Below are positions 28,733 to 38,423 of a stretch of 64,000 nucleotides of DNA, piece by piece; positions within the stretch are counted from its first letter, which is position 1; the number at the start of each line of letters is the position of its first letter. Origin of the DNA: Mastigocoleus testarum BC008 (GTDB lineage: Bacteria; Cyanobacteriota; Cyanobacteriia; Cyanobacteriales; Nostocaceae); the NCBI RefSeq assembly GCF_001456025.1, contig NZ_LMTZ01000089.1:80399-144398 (forward strand), read 5' to 3'. The notes below the pieces were generated by a model. That model was not told where the DNA came from. It worked only from the letters and a program-made list of their open reading frames with translations, and did not search any database. The translations under genes were made by a program, and so were the position numbers.

Positions 28733-29713
28733 ATGACTGTTCGAGCTTTTTGGAGAGCAGCGAAGGTCGAGGGTGCCGAACCACCTTACGATACAATTCA
28801 TTTCAAGGTACTGTATCCAGCACAAATCTCAGATCGCCAACAGCCATTTGTTCTCTATCCCCCCGATCGAGCAAAAGCTCCCTTTCCTGTGGTCATTTTC
28901 TTCAGTGGTGCTAACTGTGATTCACTAATGTATCAATGGTTGGCTGTAAAGTTAGTAGAAAGAGGATTGGTAGTAATTCTATTTGACTTGGTATTAGATA
29001 CAAATCCTCCAGGGAACATCTCTCTTAGCCCTGGTATTGATATGGCTGCGTGGACACCTGGCTTGTATGGGACGATTCCTAGTGCTTTAGCTTTACCTTC
29101 ACTGCTAAGTGAGTTAGAGAATTTACAGTCCGAGGGCTTACTGGCTAATATGCTTGCTCTCGATCGGGTGGTTTTAGGCGGACATTCTGCTGGTGGTAGA
29201 CTTGCTCTAGAAAATGCCGAGCAGCGCTTTTTTTCTCAAGTTGCGGCGGCTTTTGCTTATGGAACTAGCTCAGCAGCCTTTGTGCAGTTAGGATACGCAC
29301 CAGGTACTATTTTACCTTTACCTGACTCTGTACCCATGTTGTTGATGGGAGGTAGTTGTGACGGAGTAATGGCTTATATGAGCGAGAAATGGAATGGTAT
29401 TAATCCAGGAGATTCAACGACTTCACTCATACGAACATTCAGAGGAGCTATTTCTGGAGGAAGAGATAATTGTTACTTACTAATTTTAGAAGGAGCGAAT
29501 CATTTTTCTATTGCCGATCCTGTTGATTTGACGACACGTAGTTCTTTTGATTTTCCAGCCACTCAGCCAGAAGCTCAACTACGTTCTTTAATGGCGGAAA
29601 TGATTGGTTTATTTATAGACGCAGAAGTCCGTCAACAAGCAGAAGCAACAGCAAAATTCAAACAATTGCTAGAGACTGAAAATCCTTTAATTGCATCTTA
29701 CCAGCGTAAGTAA
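28733..29713 (+). CDS. Alpha/beta hydrolase
   Basis: 326 residues from ATG 28733. The nucleophile elbow is GGHSAGGRLAL near residue 149. An acid candidate is in GGSCDG and a catalytic His in LEGANHFSI. The oxyanion strand is VVIFFSGANCD. This fits the dienelactone-hydrolase / chlorophyllase-like group of serine hydrolases. There is no signal peptide, so it is likely cytoplasmic. The substrate is unknown. It is divergent from the helicase. The stop is followed within four bases by the duplicated fragment of the 2-OGDC gene, so this gene is the last in the repeat-bounded segment. Confidence 0.82.
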   Translation: MTVRAFWRAAKVEGAEPPYDTIHFKVLYPAQISDRQQPFVLYPPDRAKAPFPVVIFFSGANCDSLMYQWLAVKLVERGLVVILFDLVLDTNPPGNISLSPGIDMAAWTPGLYGTIPSALALPSLLSELENLQSEGLLANMLALDRVVLGGHSAGGRLALENAEQRFFSQVAAAFAYGTSSAAFVQLGYAPGTILPLPDSVPMLLMGGSCDGVMAYMSEKWNGINPGDSTTSLIRTFRGAISGGRDNCYLLILEGANHFSIADPVDLTTRSSFDFPATQPEAQLRSLMAEMIGLFIDAEVRQQAEATAKFKQLLETENPLIASYQRK

Positions 29714-29717
29714 TTTG

Positions 29718-29852
29718 TCTGCTACCGATTTGGTTCCCATTCTCAAAGAAGCGTTAGCACAGGATGTTCCTGCTGTTATAGATTGTCCGGTAGATTATCG
29801 GGAAAATAGTCGGTTTACCCAAAAGGTGAAGGATTTAAGTTGTGCGACTTAG
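29718..29852 (+). pseudogene. 3' fragment of a 2-oxoglutarate decarboxylase gene (direct duplication)
   Basis: Aligned without gaps to 23473-23607 of the intact gene. It encodes the last 44 residues (SATDLVPILKEAL ... CAT) and the same stop. Most differences are at silent third positions, with only Leu to Ala and Thr to Ser in the protein. The similarity continues through the 3' flank, with one single-base indel, to the palindrome at 29905. It has no start and cannot be expressed as an enzyme. It marks the right edge of the inserted segment. Confidence 0.9.
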
Positions 29853-29904
29853 AAGAATGAGGAGTGTAGATTTCGTGGATTACTAGCTTTCATTTTGATA
29901 TTTT

Positions 29905-29932
29905 GTAGAGACGTAGCATTGCTACGTCTCTA
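29905..29932. terminator. Palindrome GAGACGTAGC type, copy 3
   Basis: AGAGACGTAGCA / TGCTACGTCTCT around a single T. It is the counterpart of the 2-OGDC terminator in the duplicated segment. Its stem sequence is closer to the copy at 17995 than to the one at 23659, so the two duplicates have exchanged stem sequences or diverged with compensation. Confidence 0.7.
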
Positions 29933-29980
29933 TGCGATTTATTTGAGATGTACCTGGGAAAATCTAATTTTCATCCTCGA

Positions 29981-32044
29981 TTAAGGTTCGATTTGTCCAA
30001 CAATAGTTGAAGATGTATTGGGATCGGGGGATGTAGCACAATTAGTTAGTGTACTATTTTGCTGCGGAGATTGTTTTATATTTTCAAGACGACTAATAGT
30101 TGTTTGTAGATGGATTTCGTTTGACTGACTTAATAAGTATCCACTAATTCTTCCTTTTCTTTGAAGGACTTCTTGTTTTAATAAATTTTGAACTTGTTTG
30201 AGAAAATTCAATTCATCAACTAATCTTCGGTTCTGAATATCTGTATATTTATATCTATCTGTGAGTGAAGAAAAAACATAATATATATTCTCATTTGATA
30301 ACGTTAAAACTGCTGAAAAAAAAATCTTTTGGTTCTAAATATTTTAAAATAGGAATATCATAATATTTATCTTCTGATTTATATGAGTTAGTTGAATAAC
30401 CGATACATATCATTGATCTAAATTTACTAATATCACTATTCATAATATCTAGTATTTTTTGTGCCTCATTAGGCATATTTTTAAGCCTTACTTCTTGCAG
30501 AGAGTCTTTAATATATTCATCAAAATCTTTAAACTCTTGAGAATCTTTGGCTTGAAAACCAAGTCCCATGTAATCGCCGAGTGAATTATCACTATACTTT
30601 GTATCTAGCTCATCCTTACTTTTTAAATAATCAATATATTTTTTTGCTTCATTAAGAATATCTACCTTGCTTTTTTGATATATCCCAGCATCAGAAAATT
30701 GTAAAAATAATCCAGTTATATGTTTAATTATTCCGATATCCTTAAATTCTCTATCTATATATTTTGAATAATTTTTATTAAGTATTTCTTTAAATTCTTC
30801 ATCAGTATGTTTATTGTAATGCCACAATTTTACCCAATCAGGTGTATTCTCATCTTGAAAATATTTGCTATTTGGCATTAATTTTTCTAGAGATTCCTCA
30901 TCAATAACACCTTTATCAAAAAACTGTTCCCACCATGAAAAATCAGGGTAAAGCCCATTTAGAAATATGGAATCATAAATCTTGGTATATTTTTCAAATA
31001 TCTGCAGAAAAGACTTTTCTTCTTTCCCATTATTTTCTTTGTTGTCTTTATGATTAATCAGTCCCATTCCTTTAAGGCTTGCATTTGCTAATTCCTTTGA
31101 CAATTTTTCTGGTATTTGACTGATATCTTTGGATTGCAGTTTTCCATAAGAAATTTCAATAGAAAACATTATCAGTACTTCTAAGATGTCTTTTAGTAAT
31201 TCCTCTTTACTCCGTGCTTTTTGTGGTAATTTTTCAAAAATTCTCTCAAAATCTAAAATTATTTGATTCAGGATTCTTAGATTTTTACACTCTGCTTGTT
31301 CATATAATGCTTGAATTAAATCCCGATTATCTGAGAAAAAATCGCTGACGGATTGATTATGTACTTGCTTTAAAATTTCCTCTAATGTCCCTATAAAATC
31401 AGGAACAATTTCAAAAGTTTTTCCAATTAATTTTTCCTTATTTTTACTGTATATTTCTTTCTCAATTATTTCCTCTTCATTTGCAATTAAAACTACTTTT
31501 AATCTTGAAGATTCAACAAAACTATTAATATATCCCAAAATATTTTTAATATTTAGATTACAACGTTCTAAATCATCAAATATTAAAAGACTATAATTAG
31601 AATCTTCAAATTTTTGGGGAATTTCTATCTCTGGGATAGAAACAGACCATGTCCCTTCATCTTCACCATATTTAAATCAATTTTTAATGCACCTTTCAAG
31701 AATCCTTTGAAAACTTTTCCTGCTATTACCATCTGTTTTGATGCAAGTATAGGATGCAATTGCTGAAAAGGAGAATCTTCTATTTCTGAATAACTATTTA
31801 CCCCATATAAGCTAACATATAAGGACTTTTTATTCTGTGATTTTAGTTTTTCACGATACTGATTTATGAACCATGTTTTACCACAACCCCACTCTCCTTT
31901 AAGCAAAACAGCCAATTTAGGAGAACAGAATAAACTGCAATAATAGTCTAAGTATTCTTCAATATGATTATTGGGTGATATATTTTCTTGAGACATATTT
32001 AACCTTTTGATAAAACGATTAAAGAATTTTTTTATAAAATTCAT
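29981..32044 (-). pseudogene. KAP-type P-loop NTPase interrupted by two frameshifts
   Basis: Three frames read as one protein of about 680 residues. Frame one (32044 to ~31660) carries Walker A GEWGCGKTWFI. Near 31674-31680 one base is missing, and the next frame continues KYGEDEG, then Walker B LLIFDDLERCN and ends at 30291. At A9 on the plus strand (30316-30324) one extra base ends that frame; the first phase then continues from FFSAVLTLSNENI into a C-terminus ending near 29981. The two shifts cancel in phase. KAP NTPases are membrane-associated or conflict-related ATPases; function here is unknown. The coding is far more AT-rich than neighbouring genes, suggesting transfer. Assembly error at the homopolymer cannot be excluded. 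Confidence 0.75.
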
Positions 32045-32380
32045 GTTTAATTATTTTAATAATCCTTATTTTGGTAAAACTCGCAGATTTGTTATCAGCT
32101 TTTGGTTGATTTAATATTATTTATTAATAGCAACATAACTAAGAATTAATGACGTCATACAGCAAATAAAATATTCAGTGATCTGACTTCTCACAGCATG
32201 TAGAAAAGCTGACTTTAAGGTTATTCTCAATAAAGGCATGGAAAAACAAGGCTGTTTCGTGTTTTGAGAAGTTACTCTGATAAGCCAGATTAGACTCTAT
32301 GTTATTTTTATTTGTTTATACTGTCATCATGTCGATAATACGTAAGCAATCTGTTGACATAATCCTTGATTTACTTGACC
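32045..32380. other. Spacer
   Basis: 336 bases between the KAP NTPase start and the Uma2 stop. AT-rich, no frame, stem or RNA recognised. Confidence 0.3.
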
Positions 32381-32956
32381 TTAAACTTTTATTACATCTT
32401 CATAAACTTCGGTCATTGTTAGAGTTGCTCCAATAGAATCTAAGTGCAACTCATCATCTTGACCTAAAATTATTAATGACCAATTTCCCTGAGCGTCTTT
32501 ACGATACACTTCTACTTTGACCTCATCTTGGGAGACTAACACATATTCTTGTAAACTTTTTAAAGTTCGATAATTAACGAGTTTTTCCCGTCTATCTGTG
32601 GTTTCAGTACTGGGTGATAATACTTCTATTATTAAACAGGGATAATTTAAGAAAAAGCGGTCTTGGTCTTCGGAGTCGCAACTGACTACGACATCTGGAT
32701 AGTACAATATGCTTTTGCCTTTATTTGCTAGTTCGAGCTTTACTTTCATGTCAGACATAAAAACGCTGCAGGAACCACCCCGTACATGGGAACGCAACCT
32801 ACTAGCAATATTGAGGGTAATCAAATTATGCTCTTTGCTACCACCAGACATGGCGAAGATTTGACCCCCAAGATATTCATAACGAATTTCGCTGGATTCT
32901 TCGGCTTTGAGGTATTCTTCAACGGTGAGGTGGGTTAAGTTTAAGGGAACAGACAT
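32381..32956 (-). CDS. Uma2-family putative endonuclease (DUF820)
   Basis: 191 residues from ATG 32954-32956. Family features are LTVEEYLKAEESSEIRYEYLGGQIFAMSGG near the start, the acidic metal site YYPDVVVSCD and the following LIIEVLSPSTE with E and K for a PD-(D/E)XK-like fold (REKLVNY). Uma2 proteins are abundant in cyanobacteria, often in many copies, and their physiological target is not established. It lies upstream of the KAP gene on the same strand, 336 bp away. Confidence 0.88.
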   Translation of the reverse strand: MSVPLNLTHLTVEEYLKAEESSEIRYEYLGGQIFAMSGGSKEHNLITLNIASRLRSHVRGGSCSVFMSDMKVKLELANKGKSILYYPDVVVSCDSEDQDRFFLNYPCLIIEVLSPSTETTDRREKLVNYRTLKSLQEYVLVSQDEVKVEVYRKDAQGNWSLIILGQDDELHLDSIGATLTMTEVYEDVIKV

Positions 32957-33448
32957 CGATTTATAGAAAATTAGGTGATACTTTGCTTACCTTCAATGGT
33001 ATTAACTATCTACATAAATTGTGCTAGAGGATGGAAGTATTAACTGTTCCATGATGAGCGTTCCTTTCGTTAAGTCCAAAATCCCACCTGGAAATAAATG
33101 ATGCTGTTGGCGAATATAAAGGGGGTTTGACCCATCAGTCCCAAACCATATTAATTTCACCGATTTAAGTGCTTTGAAATAGATTCATAAACTTTAGCCC
33201 ATATTTATTGTATGGAATATAAACGACGCAAAATCAGGATTTTTCGGGTGAGGGGTTAAACCCCACGCAAGTTAACCAACAACATCATAAATTTCCAGGC
33301 TAATAGCTTAAGTACGTTAAAATGCACTCAAACCCTCACCCAGTCTGATTTATCAGACTTTATCTATGAGCCTGGGATTTTAATCCAAGGCGGATCTTTG
33401 CGCTATTAGAGGTTTTGAATCGTCGGTGATGAGATAAAAAGCTTAAGA
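32957..33448. other. Spacer upstream of Uma2, downstream of mutS
   Basis: 492 bases. It contains short GC patches (GGGGTTTGACCC-like near 33122) but no confident hairpin with a T-run, no frame and no RNA gene. Confidence 0.3.
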
Positions 33449-36043
33449 TCAATCCAAACTCTGCAAACCCATAGCAATTTTACTGTGCTGCTCAATTTGT
33501 CCCATCACCTGCTTAGCCCGTTGAATTACCGTTGCTGGTAAACCCGCTAACCTACCCGCTTCAATACCGTAGGATTTATCGGCTCCTCCCGGTTGAACTT
33601 GGTGTAAAAAGATGATGCTATCGGGCATTTCTTTTACGGTAACCTGATAATTGGCGACATTAGGTAAAATTGACGCTAATTGATTTAACTCGTGGTAATG
33701 GGTAGCAAAAATTGTCCGCGCACAAATATCCATTGCAATATATTCTGCCACAGCCCAAGCAATGGAAAGTCCGTCGAAGGTCGCTGTTCCCCGACCAATT
33801 TCGTCTAACAGTACTAAAGACCTGGAAGTTGCATGGTTGAGAATGTTTGCGGTTTCGTTCATCTCCACCATAAAGGTAGATTGACCCGTAGCTAAGTCAT
33901 CCACTGCTCCAACCCTGGTAAAAATGCGATCGCAAATCCCCAATCTCGCAGATTTCGCCGGGACAAAACTCCCAATCTGCGCCATTAACTGAATTAATCC
34001 GACCTGTCTTAAATAACAACTTTTACCACTAGCGTTGGGTCCGGTCAAAATTATCAAGTCGGGAGCATTATTTTCGGCTTCTACTTCCCGCTTCATTTTC
34101 CTTCCCAAATTAGTAGAATTGGGAACAAAGAAACCAGCAGGTAAAGACTGTTCTACTACCGGATGTCGTCCATCTACAACGGAAATTTCTCGCCCTTCTA
34201 ACATTTCGGGACAACAGTAACCTTGGTAAACCGCCAATTCTGCTAAACCACAGAGTACATCTGCTGCTGCTACCGCTCGAGAAATGTTGCGAATTGTTTC
34301 GGCGTGGCTGGCGACTTCATCCCGCAAAGCAACAAAAACTTCGTACTCTATCTTATTTAGATCGTCCTGTGCTGTGAGGATGCGAGCTTCCCGTTCTTTT
34401 AGTTCTGGTGTAATGTAGCGTTCTTCATTAGTTAGGGTTTGTTTGCGAATGTAATCGCTGGGAACTTGGTCAGCATAGAGTCGAGAAACGCTGATGTAAT
34501 AACCAAAAGTCTTATTAAAACCGACTTTGAGTTTAGCAATTCCAGTTTTTTCCCGTTGTTCCACCTCCAAATTAGCAATCCATTTTTGGTCTCCTTCAAC
34601 CAAACCGCGCCTTTCATCCAAAAGCTCATTGATTCCGGAGCGAATTAAACCACCTTCTTTGATGTGCATTGGTGGTGATTCTACGATATGAGCCTGTATC
34701 TTTTCTCCTAATTCTTTTAAAATTGGCGGTACATTCTGCAAAGCTTGCAAAAATGGCGATTTCGTCTGAGAAACCAAGTTAGCAATTTGTGGTAACCGAG
34801 CCAAAGAATCAGCCAAAGCCGATAAATCCCTTGCATTTGCAGTCCCAGAACCAATTCTTCCGGTCAATCTTTCTAAATCGTAAATTTGCTTGAGCAGCAA
34901 ACGCAAATCTTGACGCAGAGTGGTATCTTCCAATAATTCCTTGACAGTATCTTGTCGGGCTTGGATACCTTTAATCTTTAATAACGGTTGCAACAACCAC
35001 CGACGCAAAGCTCGACTTCCCATCGCAGTACTGGTTCGATCCATCGCCCATAATAAAGAACCAGCAAAGGAACCATCGCGAATGGTTTGGGTAATTTCCA
35101 AATTCCGTCGGGTTTGATGATCGACAATCAAAAAATCATTCAGGGTATAGGTGCGTAATGGTTGGAGGGGAACAGAATCGTGTTTTTGGGTTTCCCCTAA
35201 ATATTCTAATAAACCCCCAGCAGCCCGTACGGCTAAAGTTAGGTGCTCGCAACCAACTCCTTCTAAGGAACGCAATTTAAATTTATTTAATAACCTCGAT
35301 CTAGCTTCCCCCTGACTAAAAGGAATTTGCGATCGCAACGAATAACAAAATGAAGGGGGTAAACATTCCGGTAAATCGTCCGATTTTTCACCAGGACGTA
35401 ATAACATTCCTAAGTTTGGCGCGTTGGTGGGAAATAAAACCTCACTCGGTTGTAAGCGCATCAATTCCTGAGTTAGATGTTCTAAATCACTTCCCTGAGT
35501 TGTGAGAAATTCCCCTGTAGAGATATCTGCATAAGCCAAACCCCAATGCTTTCCAGCAATTACAACCGCTGCTAAATAATTATTGCGACTAGAAGTCAAC
35601 ATCCCGTCTTCGAGCAAAGTACCGGGGGTAAGAATGCGTGTTATTTCCCGACGCACTAACTTACCGGGGGATACCTCCGAAGCATCTTGCACTTGATCGC
35701 AAATTACGACCGCATAACCTTTTTCTACCAACAAAGTTGCATGACGTTCCCAAGCATGGTGGGGTACACCACTCATTGCAATTCTGCCCACATCCCCCAC
35801 CGACTTGCTAGTCAGAACCAATTCTAATTCCTGAGCTAGGGTGACAGCATCATCAAAATAACACTCAAAAAAATCTCCCACCCGATACAACAACACTGCG
35901 TGGGGATGGGCTGCTTTCACATCCACATAATGCTGAAACATCTGAGTGAGCTTACTCCGATCCACATCCTTATAATTGGAGATCGGCGGCTCATTGGAAT
36001 TCTTACACTCAAGGGGTTTGGATGTTGACTTAGAGGCGGTCAT
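33449..36043 (-). CDS. mutS: DNA mismatch repair protein MutS
   Basis: 864 residues, full length for MutS1. The mismatch-binding N-terminus has YRVGDFFECYFDDA with the Phe-x-Glu that contacts mismatched bases. The ATPase domain has Walker A TGPNASGKSCYLRQ, followed by the MutS signature STFMVEMNETANIL and Walker B LVLLDEIGRGTATFDG. It recognises mismatches and starts repair with MutL, which is not in the window. The start is ATG 36041-36043; the leading ~20 residues are polar and variable. It stands alone. Confidence 0.97.
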   Translation of the reverse strand: MTASKSTSKPLECKNSNEPPISNYKDVDRSKLTQMFQHYVDVKAAHPHAVLLYRVGDFFECYFDDAVTLAQELELVLTSKSVGDVGRIAMSGVPHHAWERHATLLVEKGYAVVICDQVQDASEVSPGKLVRREITRILTPGTLLEDGMLTSSRNNYLAAVVIAGKHWGLAYADISTGEFLTTQGSDLEHLTQELMRLQPSEVLFPTNAPNLGMLLRPGEKSDDLPECLPPSFCYSLRSQIPFSQGEARSRLLNKFKLRSLEGVGCEHLTLAVRAAGGLLEYLGETQKHDSVPLQPLRTYTLNDFLIVDHQTRRNLEITQTIRDGSFAGSLLWAMDRTSTAMGSRALRRWLLQPLLKIKGIQARQDTVKELLEDTTLRQDLRLLLKQIYDLERLTGRIGSGTANARDLSALADSLARLPQIANLVSQTKSPFLQALQNVPPILKELGEKIQAHIVESPPMHIKEGGLIRSGINELLDERRGLVEGDQKWIANLEVEQREKTGIAKLKVGFNKTFGYYISVSRLYADQVPSDYIRKQTLTNEERYITPELKEREARILTAQDDLNKIEYEVFVALRDEVASHAETIRNISRAVAAADVLCGLAELAVYQGYCCPEMLEGREISVVDGRHPVVEQSLPAGFFVPNSTNLGRKMKREVEAENNAPDLIILTGPNASGKSCYLRQVGLIQLMAQIGSFVPAKSARLGICDRIFTRVGAVDDLATGQSTFMVEMNETANILNHATSRSLVLLDEIGRGTATFDGLSIAWAVAEYIAMDICARTIFATHYHELNQLASILPNVANYQVTVKEMPDSIIFLHQVQPGGADKSYGIEAGRLAGLPATVIQRAKQVMGQIEQHSKIAMGLQSLD

Positions 36044-36413
36044 GGGTTATGTGCGATCGATGGCAAGCGGACAAGATAAGATGATAACCCGATGTGAGTA
36101 ACGATCCAAACTTGCTCAAGGTTTATTTATTTTTTGTAACTTGAATTTAAGAGTTGGGAGTCAGGAGATAGAAATATTAAGTTGAAAACCCATTCTCTAC
36201 TATAAAGTCCCCTAACTCGACATTACATTAATTAATTTTGTCTGGCGACTTACTTGATAATTTTCCATAATTAAATTAAGACAACAATCTCAAAATTCTT
36301 AAATTCATCAATAGAAGTTAATTAAAATTTTGTAGCTTTTTAACATTTTTTTGTGTCTTCCCTGAATTTATACTGAAAAATTCACTACAAAACTGAATAG
36401 AAGTATTAGGCGT
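36044..36413. other. Divergent spacer mutS / lipoprotein
   Basis: 370 AT-rich bases. Promoters for both divergent genes must lie here but no boxes could be placed with confidence. Confidence 0.3.
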
Positions 36414-36743
36414 ATGGACAAAATACACAGTATGACACTTACCAAACCTAGAATAATAGTCAGACTATTTTTTGCGTTGTTTCTTTGTATATTTATCGCA
36501 TCTTGTGAAAGTGAAACTTCTAGTAACACCAGCGAACGTCAAAAAAATAGCAATGTCGAAATTAAAAATGGTCGTGAAAAAAGTAGAGAGGTAGAAATTA
36601 ATAATTCCTTTGTAAAGGTTACTGGAGAAGACGAGAATGGTTCTTATAAATGTTCTGGAGTCGACCCAGAAATTACTAGAAGTGGCGTTCAAGATACCAG
36701 TATTTACAGTTGCGATGGTGATAAACTTATTATTAACAGATGA
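36414..36743 (+). CDS. Small putative lipoprotein
   Basis: 109 residues from ATG 36414 (a second ATG at 36432 gives a more typical signal length). The signal IIVRLFFALFLCIFIASC ends in a lipobox IASC, so a lipid-anchored protein is predicted. The mature part is short, rich in Ser, Asn and Glu, and has a pair of Cys (SYKCSGV and IYSCDGD) that could form a disulfide. No family is recognised. Confidence 0.65.
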   Translation: MDKIHSMTLTKPRIIVRLFFALFLCIFIASCESETSSNTSERQKNSNVEIKNGREKSREVEINNSFVKVTGEDENGSYKCSGVDPEITRSGVQDTSIYSCDGDKLIINR

Positions 36744-37015
36744 GTAAAAGTAACTGATTTCTAGAAAATTTAGTGATTTTTTGGCGATTATCCCATATAA
36801 ATATCTCTAACTTCTCACAGTATCTGGAAAATCCTATAAGTGTGTGACGATTAAAATAAACTACAATTTTAATGAAGGTATTATATTGTCGTCACGCACA
36901 AATCAATTAATAGTAGTATGGTTTTTCACTAGTTCGCAGTAATTAGTTTATATTTGCGCTGTATGTCTCCTCATATCTCCTCAAAACACTATAAGCCTTG
37001 TGTTTATTTGCGAAC

Positions 37016-38224
37016 ATGCATCAAATAATTAAATCTATTTATTTTAAATTTAATATATTAGATGCTTATCTAATTAAAAAGTTAGTACCTAGTTTTATAT
37101 TTAGTATTATCATTTGCTCGACTGTTGCAGAATTAGTTGGAATATCTTTTGAACAATTTAAATTTATTTTTGAAAGAGATTTAACTTGGTCAATATCGTT
37201 TTATATTCATTTATTAAAAATACCAAGTTTTATTGTAATTGCGATACCATACGCTATTTTGCTTTCCACTCTCTTTACTTACAGTCAGATATCTAGAAGT
37301 AGCGAAGTTATTGCCTTGCAAAGCTTTGGCATTAGTTTGTACCGACTAACATTGCCAGCTTTGGTATTAGCTATAATAGCCTCAATTATGATGTTTGAGA
37401 TAAATGAAATAATTGTTCCTTACTTAAATTACAAGACAGCTATCATTTTAGAAAGGGAGATGAATATAGATAGAAACCAGTTAGATAAATATAATAAAAA
37501 AAATATTTTCTATGCAGAATATAATAATAAATTGAATAATTCACAAAAGCTGCAAGAAATCAACTTTTTCATATATGCCGAAAAGTTCGATGGAGAAAAA
37601 ATTTTAAATCTTACTATCTTAAATTTTATTGATAACAAATTAAGAGAAATCATAATTTGTAAATCAGGTAAATGGCATGAAAATGAAAAAAAATGGCAAT
37701 TAAGTGATGGAGAAAAAAATATTTTAACCGGAGATGGTAATTTCGGCGATAGAGTTAAATTTGAAACACTAACAATAAATAATATCTCTAAGAACCTTTG
37801 GAATTACGTAAATTTTAACCGCGATCCTCGAGAAATGAATATATATCAATTATCTGAAAAATTAAAAATTATAAATAATGTAGGAAATATAAAAGAAATA
37901 ATAAAACTTAAGATGGCTATTTATCAAAGATATACAAATCTATTTACTTGTACTATATTTGCTTTAGTAGGATTCTCGGCTGGTATATTTGCACGACCAA
38001 TAAATCAAATCACTAATAAAAATAGAAGTTTCGAACTAGTAATATTTGCAATTATTATTCACTATACTCTTAATTTTATAGTTAATGCTTTATGTCTATC
38101 AGAGAAGATTCCTGTTGCTTTTGGAGTATGGATACCAAACTTAGCTTTACTAGTTATATCAGTATTTGTTCTAGAACAGAAAACTCGGTCTTTATCGATA
38201 AATATTAAGCTACTCGATCGCTAA
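37016..38224 (+). CDS. LptF/LptG-family permease
   Basis: 402 residues from ATG 37016; a GTG six codons upstream is less likely. Three spans at the N-terminus and three at the C-terminus enclose a soluble region (about residues 120-290), the YjgP/YjgQ layout. DAYLIKKLVPSFIFS and the loop YSQISRSSEVIALQSFGIS match the coupling-helix region that meets the LptB ATPase, and ALVGFSAGIFARP occurs near the end. It would help extract LPS from the inner membrane. The soluble region is very rich in Asn, Lys and Ile codons with A/T, unlike flanking genes. It may be a second, diverged paralogue. The partner ATPase is not in the window. Confidence 0.85.
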   Translation: MHQIIKSIYFKFNILDAYLIKKLVPSFIFSIIICSTVAELVGISFEQFKFIFERDLTWSISFYIHLLKIPSFIVIAIPYAILLSTLFTYSQISRSSEVIALQSFGISLYRLTLPALVLAIIASIMMFEINEIIVPYLNYKTAIILEREMNIDRNQLDKYNKKNIFYAEYNNKLNNSQKLQEINFFIYAEKFDGEKILNLTILNFIDNKLREIIICKSGKWHENEKKWQLSDGEKNILTGDGNFGDRVKFETLTINNISKNLWNYVNFNRDPREMNIYQLSEKLKIINNVGNIKEIIKLKMAIYQRYTNLFTCTIFALVGFSAGIFARPINQITNKNRSFELVIFAIIIHYTLNFIVNALCLSEKIPVAFGVWIPNLALLVISVFVLEQKTRSLSINIKLLDR

Positions 38225-38374
38225 AAAAATTATCATAAATCAAGCAAATAGCGGCAGCAAACTTACCTTTATTTTTCTCAATTGCTTGTCGCGGAAAAAT
38301 TACCTTTAAGGAACTGCAAATTCTACCCTTCTCGGTACAAACCCAGCAGAGTAAGTGGTAATAAATAATTAAAA

Positions 38375-38400
38375 ATCCCCTAGTTTTTACCTATGGGGAT
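38375..38400 (-). terminator. Terminator of the NERD helicase
   Basis: On the minus strand ATCCCC pairs with GGGGAT around a 14-base centre that can pair further (TAG/CTA), and is followed by TTTTT. It starts 24 bases past the stop codon of the helicase. Confidence 0.75.
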
Positions 38401-38423
38401 ACTGTTCGAGACGATGTTTTGTT

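Noticed and set aside
29981..30211. Stand-alone 76-residue protein
   Set aside because: It is the C-terminal part of the frameshifted KAP NTPase; the frame is open well upstream of any start.
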